Shown here piece after piece: positions 24,903 through 33,570 of a stretch of 49,065 nucleotides of DNA. How positions within the stretch are numbered: the stretch's first letter is position 1; every line of letters starts with the position of its first letter. The notes beneath the pieces are model-generated. The model was not told the DNA's origin. It did not search any database and was given only the letters and a program-made list of their open reading frames with translations. The stretch comes from Parabacteroides acidifaciens (GTDB lineage: Bacteria; Bacteroidota; Bacteroidia; Bacteroidales; Tannerellaceae): the NCBI RefSeq assembly GCF_003363715.1, contig NZ_QREV01000038.1:1-49065 (forward strand). The letters are read 5' to 3'. A program made the position numbers and the translations under genes.

Positions 24903-25853
24903 ATGATGCAGACAGAAAGAACGATGAACACACGATTAACAGCTAATTTATCCTTATTATTCACATTCGTCATGCTGGCGCTCTCGTTCAGCTTTGGCTT
25001 CCATAACTATACCCAAACGCAACGGGCGATCATCAGCGATCTGAACCAGGCGCTACAACAAACCATCATGCAAAAAAGCCATCTGTGGATGAGCCAAGAC
25101 AGTCTCCGGACCTACTCGCACCTGTCTTCATTATTCGGGAATCCCGTCTCCATCGAAAGCTATAACCGCGATTTTGCGGAAGCACTCAGCTTCTCCGAAC
25201 TGAAAAAGGAAAAAACAGGGCTGATTATCCAAGTCAAAAACCAAAAAGAAGCAGTTAACCCGCAACCTGTTACAGGAAAGGAACTGTCCGAGCACTATCT
25301 GGCAAGCGATACGGTCATCTGGCTATCGGCACAAGTTCCGGCCGAAGATTCCCTGCAAAATAACCTGGGTATCTCTTTTCAGGGCTATGCAAACTGTTCG
25401 CCTTTGGATACATTCGGACTGATGAACAAAACATGGCCGGTTATTTTTCTGCTACTGGCTGTTGCTTTTGCAGTAACAGCCTTTTTCCAACTCCGTCACA
25501 AAGAAGAAAAAGAAACGACGGAGAAGGCCGACGAGCCTGAAATCTCATACGGGAACCTGACTTTATCCTGCAGCAAAAACTATTTCTATAAAGAGAACAA
25601 AGACAAACTGAAACTCACTCCTCAGCAATATTCATTAATGGAGATGTTCTATTTATCGTCGACACACATCCTGGCACGGACTGAGATATGTGAGACCTTA
25701 TGGCCGGGGAAAATCAACGCCGACGAGACCTTAAACACCCTTATCCGCAGGCTCCGGCCCCTTATCGAAGAAAACACGAATCTGAAAATCACGACCGACC
25801 GGGGACGTGCTTATATATTGGAACTGCAAAGCGAAAAGCTATCTCAGCTTTAA
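24903..25853 (+). CDS. Membrane-anchored transcriptional regulator with C-terminal OmpR/PhoB-type winged helix
   Basis: The 316-residue protein has a membrane helix near 14-33 (LTANLSLLFTFVMLALSFSF) and a periplasmic segment of about 140 residues of unknown fold. A second helix lies at about 173-195 (WPVIFLLLAVAFAVTAFF). The cytosolic C-terminal winged-helix domain (about 215-310) contains KLTPQQYSLMEMFYLSS, ARTEICETLWPGKINADETLNTLIRRLRPLI and GRAYIL. It has no receiver or kinase domain, so it is a one-component sensor like ToxR/CadC but with the DNA-binding part at the C terminus. A start at 24924 (MNTRL) is also possible. It is divergent from the barrel gene, with 11-bp direct repeats between them. 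Confidence 0.87.
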   Translation: MMQTERTMNTRLTANLSLLFTFVMLALSFSFGFHNYTQTQRAIISDLNQALQQTIMQKSHLWMSQDSLRTYSHLSSLFGNPVSIESYNRDFAEALSFSELKKEKTGLIIQVKNQKEAVNPQPVTGKELSEHYLASDTVIWLSAQVPAEDSLQNNLGISFQGYANCSPLDTFGLMNKTWPVIFLLLAVAFAVTAFFQLRHKEEKETTEKADEPEISYGNLTLSCSKNYFYKENKDKLKLTPQQYSLMEMFYLSSTHILARTEICETLWPGKINADETLNTLIRRLRPLIEENTNLKITTDRGRAYILELQSEKLSQL

Positions 25854-25903
25854 GTTGAGTTACTTTTAGTAGGCATATGTGGTACGTCCAAGCATACTTT
25901 TCG

Positions 25904-25911
25904 TATATTTG
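25904..25911 (+). promoter_or_regulatory. -7 element (TATATTTG) of the acyltransferase-fucosidase operon
   Basis: An exact TAnnTTTG match 47 bases before the ATG at 25958, in the 104-base gap after the membrane regulator gene. No clear -33 element at 19-21 bases. Confidence 0.45.
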
Positions 25912-25957
25912 TCGTATTTATTTGACATATATATGAAAAGACGATAAGCATTGAATT

Positions 25958-26998
25958 ATGATTAATACATTAACATCGTTGCGATTTATATTCGCAATAA
26001 TGGTTTTCGGAGCACACTGTTACATAATCAACGACTTTTTCAATACCCATTTTTTCAAAGAAGGATTTGTCGGTGTCAGTTTCTTTTTTGTATTAAGCGG
26101 TTTTATCATAGCATATAACTATCAAGAGAAACTACAAAAAAGCACTATAACGAAACGTTCTTTTTGGGTAGCACGCATAGCTCGCGTTTATCCCCTGCAC
26201 TGGCTGACATTATTTATTGCCGCAGGTTTAGGTGGCTATGTCATAACATCCGGGATTGTGGACTGGCTCAAGCATTTTTTAGCTTCGCTCACATTAACAA
26301 ATGCCTATATACCCAAAGCTGACTATTTTTTCTCGTTCAACAGTCCTTCGTGGAGTTTATGTTGCGAACAGCTTTTTTATATTTGCTTTCCATTTCTTAT
26401 ACCATTGACAAAAAATTACAAGCGCTTGCTTTATGTTTTTGGATTTATGGCCATCTTGATTTTTATAGGTATGTACTTTACACCGGAAGAGAATATAAAA
26501 GAATATTGGTATGTCAATCCGATAACCCGTTTTCCGGATTTCATTGTCGGCATGTTGCTATTCCAATTATATGAACGGCTAAAAAATAAAGACATTACTT
26601 TTTTACAGGGAAGTCTATTTGAGATCACAGCTGTAGCAGTGTTCTCCGGCTTCTATTTCTATGCAGCCGAAATCCCCAAAGTATATCGCTATTCCTGCTA
26701 CTATTGGTTACCTGTTGCAGCCATTTTACTAAGCTTCTCACTCCAAAAGGGAGTCATTTCGCGTATTTTGTCTAACCGTGTTTTTATTATTGGAGGAGAA
26801 ATCAGTTACAGTTTTTATCTGATACACCTTCTTGTACTACAGCTTTATGTAGAATGGCAAAAAAGCAGTACTACTCAGATCGCATGGTACATTTCGATAC
26901 CCGTTCTTTTCTGCACGGTTATTCTATTAAGCCTGCTTTCTTATTACTACTTTGAAAAGCCGGCGAATAAAAAAATTAAAACAATGCTAAATAAATAA
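25958..26998 (+). CDS. Acyltransferase-3 family integral membrane protein
   Basis: The 346-residue protein has about ten membrane helices and the acyltransferase-3 opening TSLRFIFAIMVFGAHCYI with the conserved membrane histidine, then FFVLSGFIIAYNYQEKL and ARIARVYPLHW. Members transfer acetyl or other acyl groups to sugars of cell-surface or secreted glycans. The substrate cannot be told. It starts a tight operon: 3 bases separate it from the DUF418 gene, which is followed 5 bases later by a secreted fucosidase. This suggests a link to modification or use of fucosylated glycans. Confidence 0.88.
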   Translation: MINTLTSLRFIFAIMVFGAHCYIINDFFNTHFFKEGFVGVSFFFVLSGFIIAYNYQEKLQKSTITKRSFWVARIARVYPLHWLTLFIAAGLGGYVITSGIVDWLKHFLASLTLTNAYIPKADYFFSFNSPSWSLCCEQLFYICFPFLIPLTKNYKRLLYVFGFMAILIFIGMYFTPEENIKEYWYVNPITRFPDFIVGMLLFQLYERLKNKDITFLQGSLFEITAVAVFSGFYFYAAEIPKVYRYSCYYWLPVAAILLSFSLQKGVISRILSNRVFIIGGEISYSFYLIHLLVLQLYVEWQKSSTTQIAWYISIPVLFCTVILLSLLSYYYFEKPANKKIKTMLNK

Positions 26999-27001
26999 CT
27001 C

Positions 27002-28177
27002 ATGGAACAACTGACAAACAAAAAAACTCGTATTGAAGTCGTGGATGCTTTACGCGGCTTTGCTGTAATGGCTATTATTCTGGTTCATAATTTGGAACAT
27101 TTCATATTTCCGGTCTATCCGGCCAGTTCCCCTAACTGGCTTCATATCTTAGACCAAGGTGTTTTTAACGGAGTATTTACCCTTTTTGCAGGCAAAGCCT
27201 ATGCCATTTTTGCCCTCCTGTTCGGATTTACATTCTACATTCAATGCAATAATCAAAAGAAACAGGGAAAGGATTTTGGTTATCGCTTTCTGTGGCGATT
27301 GGTCCTGTTGATTGGTTTTGCCACATTAAACGCGGCCTTTTTCCCGGCTGGAGACGTTTTGCTTCTGTTTGTAGTAGTCGGGTTAGTATTGTTCCTTACT
27401 CGAAATTGGAGTGACAAATCTATTATCATAACGGCCATTATTTTCTTGCTACAACCGGTCGAATGGTATCACTATATTGCCAATCTGATAAATCCGGCAC
27501 ACCAGCTACCCGACCTTAAAGTAGGTGAAATGTATGCTGAAGTAGCGGAATACACCAAAAACGGAAGCTTTTGGGATTTCATTTCAGGCAATATCACGTT
27601 AGGACAAAAAGCCAGTTTCTTGTGGGCCGTAAATGCCGGACGTTTTTTCCAAACAGCCGGATTGTTCCTTTTAGGCTTCTACATCGGAAGAAAGCAACTT
27701 TTCGTAACCACAGAGAACAACCTTCGTTTTTGGGTAAAAACCCTGATAATATCTGCTATTGCATTTGCTCCCCTATACACATTAAAAGAGCTTATTATGG
27801 GGAACGACGCAATTGTACAGCAAACTGTCGGAACTGCATTTGACATGTGGCAAAAGTTAGCTTTCACATTGGTCCTGGTTTCGTCTTTCATTCTACTTTA
27901 CCAGAGCCGGAAATTCAGTCAGGCTGTTAATAATCTGCGTTTTTACGGAAAAATGAGTCTGACCAACTACATAACCCAATCCATCATTGGAGTAATCATT
28001 TACTTTCCCTTCGGTTTTTACCTTGCTCCTTATTGCGGATATACGGTTAGCTTACTAATTGGAATTTTCACATTCCTTTTGCAGATAAAATTCAGTAAAT
28101 GGTGGTTAGGCAAATATAAACAAGGACCGTTGGAGTCTATTTGGCATAAATGGACTTGGATAGGTACAAATAAATAA
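27002..28177 (+). CDS. DUF418-type integral membrane protein
   Basis: The 391-residue protein has many membrane helices. It opens with RIEVVDALRGFAVMAIILVHNLEHF, the pattern shared by DUF418 and related acyltransferase-like heparan-type families. It ends with a DUF418-like region (FYGKMSLTNYITQSIIGVIIYFPFGF ... KWWLGKYKQGPLESIWH). DUF418 proteins are related to membrane acyltransferases, but their reaction is not established. Its place between an acyltransferase-3 gene and a fucosidase gene suggests a paired role in glycan acylation. That role is inference. Confidence 0.87.
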   Translation: MEQLTNKKTRIEVVDALRGFAVMAIILVHNLEHFIFPVYPASSPNWLHILDQGVFNGVFTLFAGKAYAIFALLFGFTFYIQCNNQKKQGKDFGYRFLWRLVLLIGFATLNAAFFPAGDVLLLFVVVGLVLFLTRNWSDKSIIITAIIFLLQPVEWYHYIANLINPAHQLPDLKVGEMYAEVAEYTKNGSFWDFISGNITLGQKASFLWAVNAGRFFQTAGLFLLGFYIGRKQLFVTTENNLRFWVKTLIISAIAFAPLYTLKELIMGNDAIVQQTVGTAFDMWQKLAFTLVLVSSFILLYQSRKFSQAVNNLRFYGKMSLTNYITQSIIGVIIYFPFGFYLAPYCGYTVSLLIGIFTFLLQIKFSKWWLGKYKQGPLESIWHKWTWIGTNK

Positions 28178-28182
28178 TATAA

Positions 28183-29484
28183 ATGAAAAAGAGAGTATTA
28201 AGTCTATTATTGACAGCCAGTCTTGCCTTCCCGGCACTGGCACAAAAGGAGTATGTTCCCGTTCCGGAGAATGTACAGGCAAGAAAAGAGTTTCAGGATA
28301 ATAAATTCGGTATTTTCCTCCACTACGGCATCTACAGCATGTTGGCGGACGGAGAATGGGCGATGCATAACAAGAATCTCAATTATAAGGAGTATGCCAA
28401 ATTGGCGGGTGGCTTCTATCCGTCCAAATTCAATGCAGCCGAATGGGTTGCGGCAATCAAGGCATCCGGTGCCAAGTATATTTGTTTCACAACCCGCCAT
28501 CACGACGGTTTCTCGATGTTCGACAGTAAATACACCGACTACAACGTTGTGAAAGCAACCCCTTTCAAACGGGATATTGTAAAAGAACTGGCGGATGAAT
28601 GCCATAAACAAGGCATCAAAATCCATTTCTACTATTCCCATATCGACTGGTACCGGAATGACTATTACCCGCTCGGACGAACCGGCCACGGAACAGGACG
28701 CACGACACACGGGGAGTGGAAAACCTATTACCAGTTTATGAATAACCAACTGACGGAACTGCTGACCAACTACGGTCCGGTTGGCGCTATCTGGTTTGAC
28801 GGCTGGTGGGACCAGGACCAGAACCCGGGCTTCGACTGGCAATTGCCCGAACAGTATGCCATGATACATAAACTGCAACCGGCCTGCCTGGTCGGGAACA
28901 ACCATCACCAGACGCCTTTCCCCGGCGAAGACATACAGATCTTCGAGCGTGACCTGCCCGGAGAAAACAATGCCGGGCTTTCAGGGCAGGAAGTCAGCCC
29001 GCTCCCGCTGGAAACCTGCGAAACAATGAACGGTATGTGGGGATATAAGATCACCGACCAGGATTACAAATCGACAAAAACACTGATCCATTATCTGGTG
29101 AAAGCCGCCGGAATGAATGCAAACCTGCTGATGAACATCGGCCCGCAACCCAACGGGGAACTGCCTGCCATTTCTGTCGAACGCCTGAAAGAAATGGGAG
29201 AATGGATGAAGATATACAGCGAAACGATCTACGGGACCCGCGGCGGCATCGTTCCTCCTCATGACTGGGGCGTGACGACACAGAAAAGCAACAAACTATA
29301 CGTCCACATCCTAAACCTGCAAGACAAAGGTCTTTTCCTGCCCATCACAGACCAAAAGATCAAGAAAGCAGTCATGTTCACAGATAAGACACCCGTCAAG
29401 TTTACGCAAGACAAGCAAGGTGTTGTCCTGAAACTGGCAGAAGTACCGACAGACATCGACTATGTGATAGAACTGGATCTGTAA
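28183..29484 (+). CDS. Secreted alpha-L-fucosidase, GH29
   Basis: The 433-residue enzyme has a signal peptide (KKRVLSLLLTASLAFPALAQ). Its catalytic domain has the GH29 wording FGIFLHYGIYSM, TTRHHDGFSMFDSKYTDYNVV, KIHFYYSHIDWYR and GPVGAIWFDGWWD, whose aspartate (D206) is the likely nucleophile. NMNANLLMNIGPQPNGELP-type wording (GMNANLLMNIGPQPNG) follows. It removes alpha-linked fucose from glycans, probably in the periplasm because no lipobox is seen. It is the third gene of the acyltransferase-DUF418 operon and converges with the GH127 gene 15 bases away. Confidence 0.93.
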   Translation: MKKRVLSLLLTASLAFPALAQKEYVPVPENVQARKEFQDNKFGIFLHYGIYSMLADGEWAMHNKNLNYKEYAKLAGGFYPSKFNAAEWVAAIKASGAKYICFTTRHHDGFSMFDSKYTDYNVVKATPFKRDIVKELADECHKQGIKIHFYYSHIDWYRNDYYPLGRTGHGTGRTTHGEWKTYYQFMNNQLTELLTNYGPVGAIWFDGWWDQDQNPGFDWQLPEQYAMIHKLQPACLVGNNHHQTPFPGEDIQIFERDLPGENNAGLSGQEVSPLPLETCETMNGMWGYKITDQDYKSTKTLIHYLVKAAGMNANLLMNIGPQPNGELPAISVERLKEMGEWMKIYSETIYGTRGGIVPPHDWGVTTQKSNKLYVHILNLQDKGLFLPITDQKIKKAVMFTDKTPVKFTQDKQGVVLKLAEVPTDIDYVIELDL

Positions 29485-29498
29485 AACAGGATATTCTT

Positions 29499-31376
29499 TT
29501 ATTGATTATACGGTTTATAAGGCGAATACATCACATTCAGTGTCTTGGGCAGCCATACCCGGTAACGCTGTGTCTTGTCCCAAGTATTACCGGCTGATGC
29601 AAAATCGCAGAAATGAATCTGTTTGGGGGCGCGATCACCTTCAAGATCCGTCCCCAATACCATCGGAGCCGTAAAAGCCAACCAGGCAAAACCTGGTGCA
29701 GCCACAGGAGTCAGCTCGACATACCCGTCTTTGCTGACGATAATAGACGTTTCATCTACAAAACCATCTCCGAAACGACTATCACGAGCCAGGACGACAG
29801 GGCCTCGGACAATGGCCTGCGCTTGATTTTTCTCTATCAGACGGGCACGCAGATCCAGCTCGATGCTTATCCGGTCACCCTTTTTCCATTTGCGGTTGAG
29901 AGGCAGGTAGGCCCCTTGCAGAACACCGCTTTCCGGCTGTCCATTCACAGAAACCGTCGCCATCTTACTCCATGCCGGAATACGCAAAGCAATCGTAAAA
30001 GCAGTTTCTTTAGCAGGATTGACTTCTATATCGATCCGGTCTGTTGCCGGGTAATCCGTGGTTTGCTTCAATTGAACCGGTTTCTTGCCGGGCAAAACCA
30101 GAACGGCTTCGGAAGGAGCATAAAAGTTGATATGTACACAATCGTCCTGAACCTGATAAGCAAATTGCGGAATCATAGCAAAGGCACGCGGTCCGTTCGC
30201 ATTACAGCAATTAATATGCATCCCGCACTGTTCTTCCCCTTCATGGCGCCAACCTTCCAGCGGGCTATATTTCGCAATCTGAGAGGCATCCGCCTTCAAC
30301 GACGCCATCAATGCATTATAAATGGCCGTCTCCATATAATCGGCATACAAAGAATTGCCCGTAACACCCAATAAACGGTTGCAAAGCTGCATCCAGGTGA
30401 AAGTCACACAAGTCTCCATCGTATGGTAAGTCGGCTGCGTCTGGCGTTCTTCTCCCCCATACCAGCATTCAAAAGCACTACCCGATCCGGCGACATTAAT
30501 CTCTTCCCGGATAATATGCCCGACTGTTTTTTCCACTACGGAAAGATAGAGCGGATTGCCTGTCACTTTGTATAGTTCCAGCAAACCTTCGTAGCAGGAC
30601 ATCATTTCATAAGCCTTTTGCCCGTTCTCACGCGAAAACCAGGTTTTAGGATGCGGGAAACGGTTCGCAACGGGAATATCAGCAATGGCTTTACTGATCA
30701 ATTGCGGACCTCCGGCTGTTTCCCATTGTCCGACAATATATTTGGCAAAATCGAGATAGCGCGCTTCTTTTGTCCGGTTATACAAGTACATCACCGGTTC
30801 CAGGATGGAAGAACTCGGCATACCGACGTAATTTCCTGTCGAAACGATATCAACCTTACCGGGACCAACCTGTGTCATCAAATGGTCGACCACTTTACAG
30901 GCCGCTTCCAATGCTTTCTTATCGCCCGAGAGGTCATACCAGGCAATCAAGCCTAAAGAGGTATATTTACGTCCCCATACATCCCATTGCTGCAACTGAT
31001 ATTCCGGCGCATAATTACCGATATATCCGTTTGGCAACTGGGTTTCCATCAAAGATTCCGCAGCATTCTTTATGATCTGGTACAGTTCGGGATCCTGGTT
31101 ATACCGGTAAGAAGCGATCGCCCCCTGTATCCATTTCCCCCAGAACTCGCTCTGCCAACGTGACTTTTCATCCTGGTGGCGGAAAGGTTCGACCAAATGA
31201 TCCACATCCTGTGCTTTTACACGATGTGCGATACAATCATCTATACGGGTTCCGACATAACCGGATATTTTAACCTGTTTTACAGAAGAGTTATTGACAA
31301 TTTGCGCCACACCTGTCATCGAACAGGAACAAGCCAACAGGATAGAAATACTTTTTACGCAGGACAAAATATTCAT
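29499..31376 (-). CDS. GH127-family (beta-L-arabinofuranosidase-type) glycoside hydrolase
   Basis: The 625-residue exported protein has a signal peptide with a possible lipobox (SILLACSCSMTG). An alpha/alpha toroid follows (WIQGAIASYRYNQDPELYQIIKNAAESLM; NGYIGNY). The metal and catalytic residues of GH127 are conserved: the pair E321-x-C323 (METC) and C390-C391 (INCCNANGPR), corresponding to E338, C340, C417 and C418 of the known beta-L-arabinofuranosidase HypBA1, where a cysteine is the nucleophile. Beta-sandwich domains complete it. The sugar specificity of this member is not certain. It may work with the convergent fucosidase on plant or host glycans. Confidence 0.9.
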   Translation of the reverse strand: MNILSCVKSISILLACSCSMTGVAQIVNNSSVKQVKISGYVGTRIDDCIAHRVKAQDVDHLVEPFRHQDEKSRWQSEFWGKWIQGAIASYRYNQDPELYQIIKNAAESLMETQLPNGYIGNYAPEYQLQQWDVWGRKYTSLGLIAWYDLSGDKKALEAACKVVDHLMTQVGPGKVDIVSTGNYVGMPSSSILEPVMYLYNRTKEARYLDFAKYIVGQWETAGGPQLISKAIADIPVANRFPHPKTWFSRENGQKAYEMMSCYEGLLELYKVTGNPLYLSVVEKTVGHIIREEINVAGSGSAFECWYGGEERQTQPTYHTMETCVTFTWMQLCNRLLGVTGNSLYADYMETAIYNALMASLKADASQIAKYSPLEGWRHEGEEQCGMHINCCNANGPRAFAMIPQFAYQVQDDCVHINFYAPSEAVLVLPGKKPVQLKQTTDYPATDRIDIEVNPAKETAFTIALRIPAWSKMATVSVNGQPESGVLQGAYLPLNRKWKKGDRISIELDLRARLIEKNQAQAIVRGPVVLARDSRFGDGFVDETSIIVSKDGYVELTPVAAPGFAWLAFTAPMVLGTDLEGDRAPKQIHFCDFASAGNTWDKTQRYRVWLPKTLNVMYSPYKPYNQ

Positions 31377-31403
31377 AATAAACGGATTTAAGAATTACGA
31401 AAG

Positions 31404-31411
31404 CAAAAATA
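31404..31411 (-). promoter_or_regulatory. -7 element (TATTTTTG) of the GH127 gene
   Basis: An exact TAnnTTTG match on the minus strand, 27 bases before the ATG at 31376. It supports that start and independent transcription from the gene upstream. Confidence 0.5.
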
Positions 31412-31498
31412 AAAAGTAAGTGATAAAGACATAGTTACAAAATTGACAGAATACCTGCCATTTATGACAATTGATATTCAAGACAGTCCCATGACCGG

Positions 31499-32101
31499 TC
31501 AAGGATAGGAATTATAATGCTTCCAGGTGAAATCCCGTTTTCTGTTGCGTTTCTTATCCCGTTCACTTTTCCAGAAGACGTAACGCAGCATATCTTCCAT
31601 TGAGAAATCGACGGTGAGGGTCGCTCCTACCGAGCCTCTTCGCTGTCCATCCTTCACTTCCGGCAAGAAAAGGTTCTGGGTACCTACTTTTCCATAAAGA
31701 GGCAGTTTCCCAAACCGAATCCGGTCACGTATGACCAGTGATTTAAGCGGTTTATATACAATTCCCCGGATATGCATACCAGCCGTATCAGCAGGATACA
31801 GCCAGAAAACAGCTGGAGAAATCGAATCCAACTCCAACGCCCGACAAAGGGTATCAGCTTTTATATATTCCGAAAAATCTTTCAAAACAGGCAGTTCCGA
31901 AGGAGCATATTCCGATGGCTGTCCCATATTGATCAACGTCCCCTCCTCGATCGCCTTCAGGTATTCCGGATTAATCCGTATCGTATCTTTACCCGCCAAC
32001 ATCTCGGACACCCAGATCGAATCCTCCTGCAAAGAATTTTGAGCGAAAAGAACCACCGGATATAGAACAAGAAATAAAAGGATCAGCCAACATCTGCACA
32101 T
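31499..32101 (-). CDS. Exported protein of unknown function (possibly DUF4858-like)
   Basis: The 200-residue protein has a signal peptide (MCRCWLILLFLVLYPVVLFAQ) and no other membrane segment. It has a basic C-terminal tail (KSERDKKRNRKRDFTWKHYNSYP). Its wording (MLAGKDTIRINPEYLKAIEEGTLINMG; VGATLTVDFSMEDMLRYVFWKSERDKK) reminds me of a Bacteroidetes-only family annotated DUF4858, but I cannot confirm it. It lies upstream of the GH127 gene on the same strand with a 122-base gap carrying that gene's own promoter. No function is inferred. Confidence 0.75.
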   Translation of the reverse strand: MCRCWLILLFLVLYPVVLFAQNSLQEDSIWVSEMLAGKDTIRINPEYLKAIEEGTLINMGQPSEYAPSELPVLKDFSEYIKADTLCRALELDSISPAVFWLYPADTAGMHIRGIVYKPLKSLVIRDRIRFGKLPLYGKVGTQNLFLPEVKDGQRRGSVGATLTVDFSMEDMLRYVFWKSERDKKRNRKRDFTWKHYNSYP

Positions 32102-32242
32102 ATCATCTTTATTTTTTATAAAGACAAAAAAAGAGTCGAATCACCCTATCGGGAAGTTCATTAAAATCCTTCAAGTATCTTAAAGAATCGATATCAGCCA
32201 GATTGCACGTTTATTTAACCTGGTATAATACACAGATTTTAT

Positions 32243-32250
32243 TATCTTTG
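32243..32250 (+). promoter_or_regulatory. -7 element (TATCTTTG) of the serine hydrolase gene
   Basis: An exact TAnnTTTG match 53 bases before the ATG at 32303. The rest of the 201-base divergent gap shows no other clear element. Confidence 0.5.
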
Positions 32251-32302
32251 GAAGCAGAAAAGACTACACAATGTAATCTCTTACAATAAACATATATACA
32301 TT

Positions 32303-33364
32303 ATGAAAAAAGGCAAGATAAGCAAACTGATTTTCGGATGCATGGTATATGCATCAGTTCTTTCTTTTTCGGGACAAACAGGCACCGCACAGGATTTACC
32401 CCGCGCAGCAACCCCAAAGACAATGGTGAAGGCAATGGATAACTATCTGAAAGATGTGGAAAACTCCAAGCAGGACCTGCACAGCATCATGGTGCTCCAA
32501 CACGGTAAAGTCATTGCCGCAAAATGGATGGGCGAAGGCGACGAAAACAAACCGCACGTATTAAACTCCGTCAGCAAAACATTTACAGCGACAGCCATCG
32601 GTTTTGCCGTTGCAGAAGGGAAACTGAAAGTGACGGATAAGGTCATCTCTTTCTTCCCCGATAAACTCCCGGCAGAAATCAGTCCGAATCTGAAAAACAT
32701 GGAGATCCGCCACCTGCTGACCATGTCATGCGGGCACGATGCCGATCCGACCGGCTTGGTCCGCAAGCAAGAAGGGACAGACTGGGTTCAAGGCTTTCTG
32801 GCCATACCTGTCGTACATGAACCCGGTACATTTTTTGTATATAACAGCCTCGGAACCTATATGCTTTCCGCTATTGTCCAGAAAGTGACCGGACAGAAAG
32901 TGATCGACTACCTCACTCCCCGCCTTTTCCAGCCATTGGGAATCACAGGCGCTTCCTGGACTGAAAGCCCGCAGGGTATCAATTGCGGCGGCTGGGGATT
33001 GTATCTTAAAACCGAAGACCTGGCAAAGATGGGGCAACTCTTCCTGCAAAAAGGAAAATGGAACAGCAAGCAACTTTTACCGGAATCCTGGATCGAAGAG
33101 GCCACAACATCCAAAATAGCCTCCTTACCTTCCGGAATGCGCCCCGAAAACCTGACGATGAAGCCCCAGGACAGCGATTGGTTACAAGGATACGGCTACC
33201 AGATGTGGCGTTGCCGGCATAACGGGTTCCGGGCAGACGGCGCAGCAGGCCAATACATTATCGTATTACCCGAAAAGGATGCTGTCATCGTAACAACAGC
33301 CAACATTAACGACATGCAAGCGGAAATCAATCTGATCTGGAAACATATATTGCCGGCATTATAA
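32303..33364 (+). CDS. Exported serine hydrolase, class C beta-lactamase-like (CubicO-type)
   Basis: The 353-residue protein has a signal peptide (about 1-29, LIFGCMVYASVLSFSGQTGTAQ). The SxxK nucleophile motif is S89-V-S-K92 (NSVSKTFTATAIGFAV). The usual YxN tyrosine motif reads YNS here (VYNSLGTYML). The KTG-like C-terminal region is replaced by HNGFRADGAAGQYIIVLP. These features fit the large CubicO/esterase/D-aminopeptidase group rather than a true beta-lactamase. The substrate is unknown. It is transcribed alone from its own promoter and faces a DUF6624 gene across a tandem-repeat spacer. Confidence 0.88.
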   Translation: MKKGKISKLIFGCMVYASVLSFSGQTGTAQDLPRAATPKTMVKAMDNYLKDVENSKQDLHSIMVLQHGKVIAAKWMGEGDENKPHVLNSVSKTFTATAIGFAVAEGKLKVTDKVISFFPDKLPAEISPNLKNMEIRHLLTMSCGHDADPTGLVRKQEGTDWVQGFLAIPVVHEPGTFFVYNSLGTYMLSAIVQKVTGQKVIDYLTPRLFQPLGITGASWTESPQGINCGGWGLYLKTEDLAKMGQLFLQKGKWNSKQLLPESWIEEATTSKIASLPSGMRPENLTMKPQDSDWLQGYGYQMWRCRHNGFRADGAAGQYIIVLPEKDAVIVTTANINDMQAEINLIWKHILPAL

Positions 33365-33396
33365 ATAAATAACGGATAAACTCCGGTCCTCTATTG

Positions 33397-33487
33397 CATG
33401 TTACGGCTGTATTCTATTCATGTCACAGTTGTCTTCCTTGTATGTTACATTTGGATTTCTTGTGTTTCATAGCTGTGACATGAATAG
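33397..33487. repeat. 22-bp degenerate tandem repeats with a 15-bp inverted repeat
   Basis: Units begin at 33397 (CATGTTAC), 33419 (CATGTCAC), 33441 (TATGTTAC) and about 33463. Superimposed on them is a perfect inverted repeat, CTATTCATGTCACAG (33414-33428) and CTGTGACATGAATAG (33473-33487), with 44 bases between. It lies between convergent genes and could form a transcript-end hairpin, but no T tract follows. Confidence 0.6.
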
Positions 33488-33570
33488 CGGGCGGATATGG
33501 AAGGGGCACACATTCCGCATCATTCACTCTATCTGCCGGGTTGTTCCTTCCTTTACGGTTATAACCCTAC

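Noticed and set aside
31444-31469. TGACA-type motifs upstream of the GH127 gene, similar to those near 24785
   Set aside because: The spacing is 12 and 9 bases and not a constant 11, and no winged-helix regulator gene is adjacent; probably coincidence.
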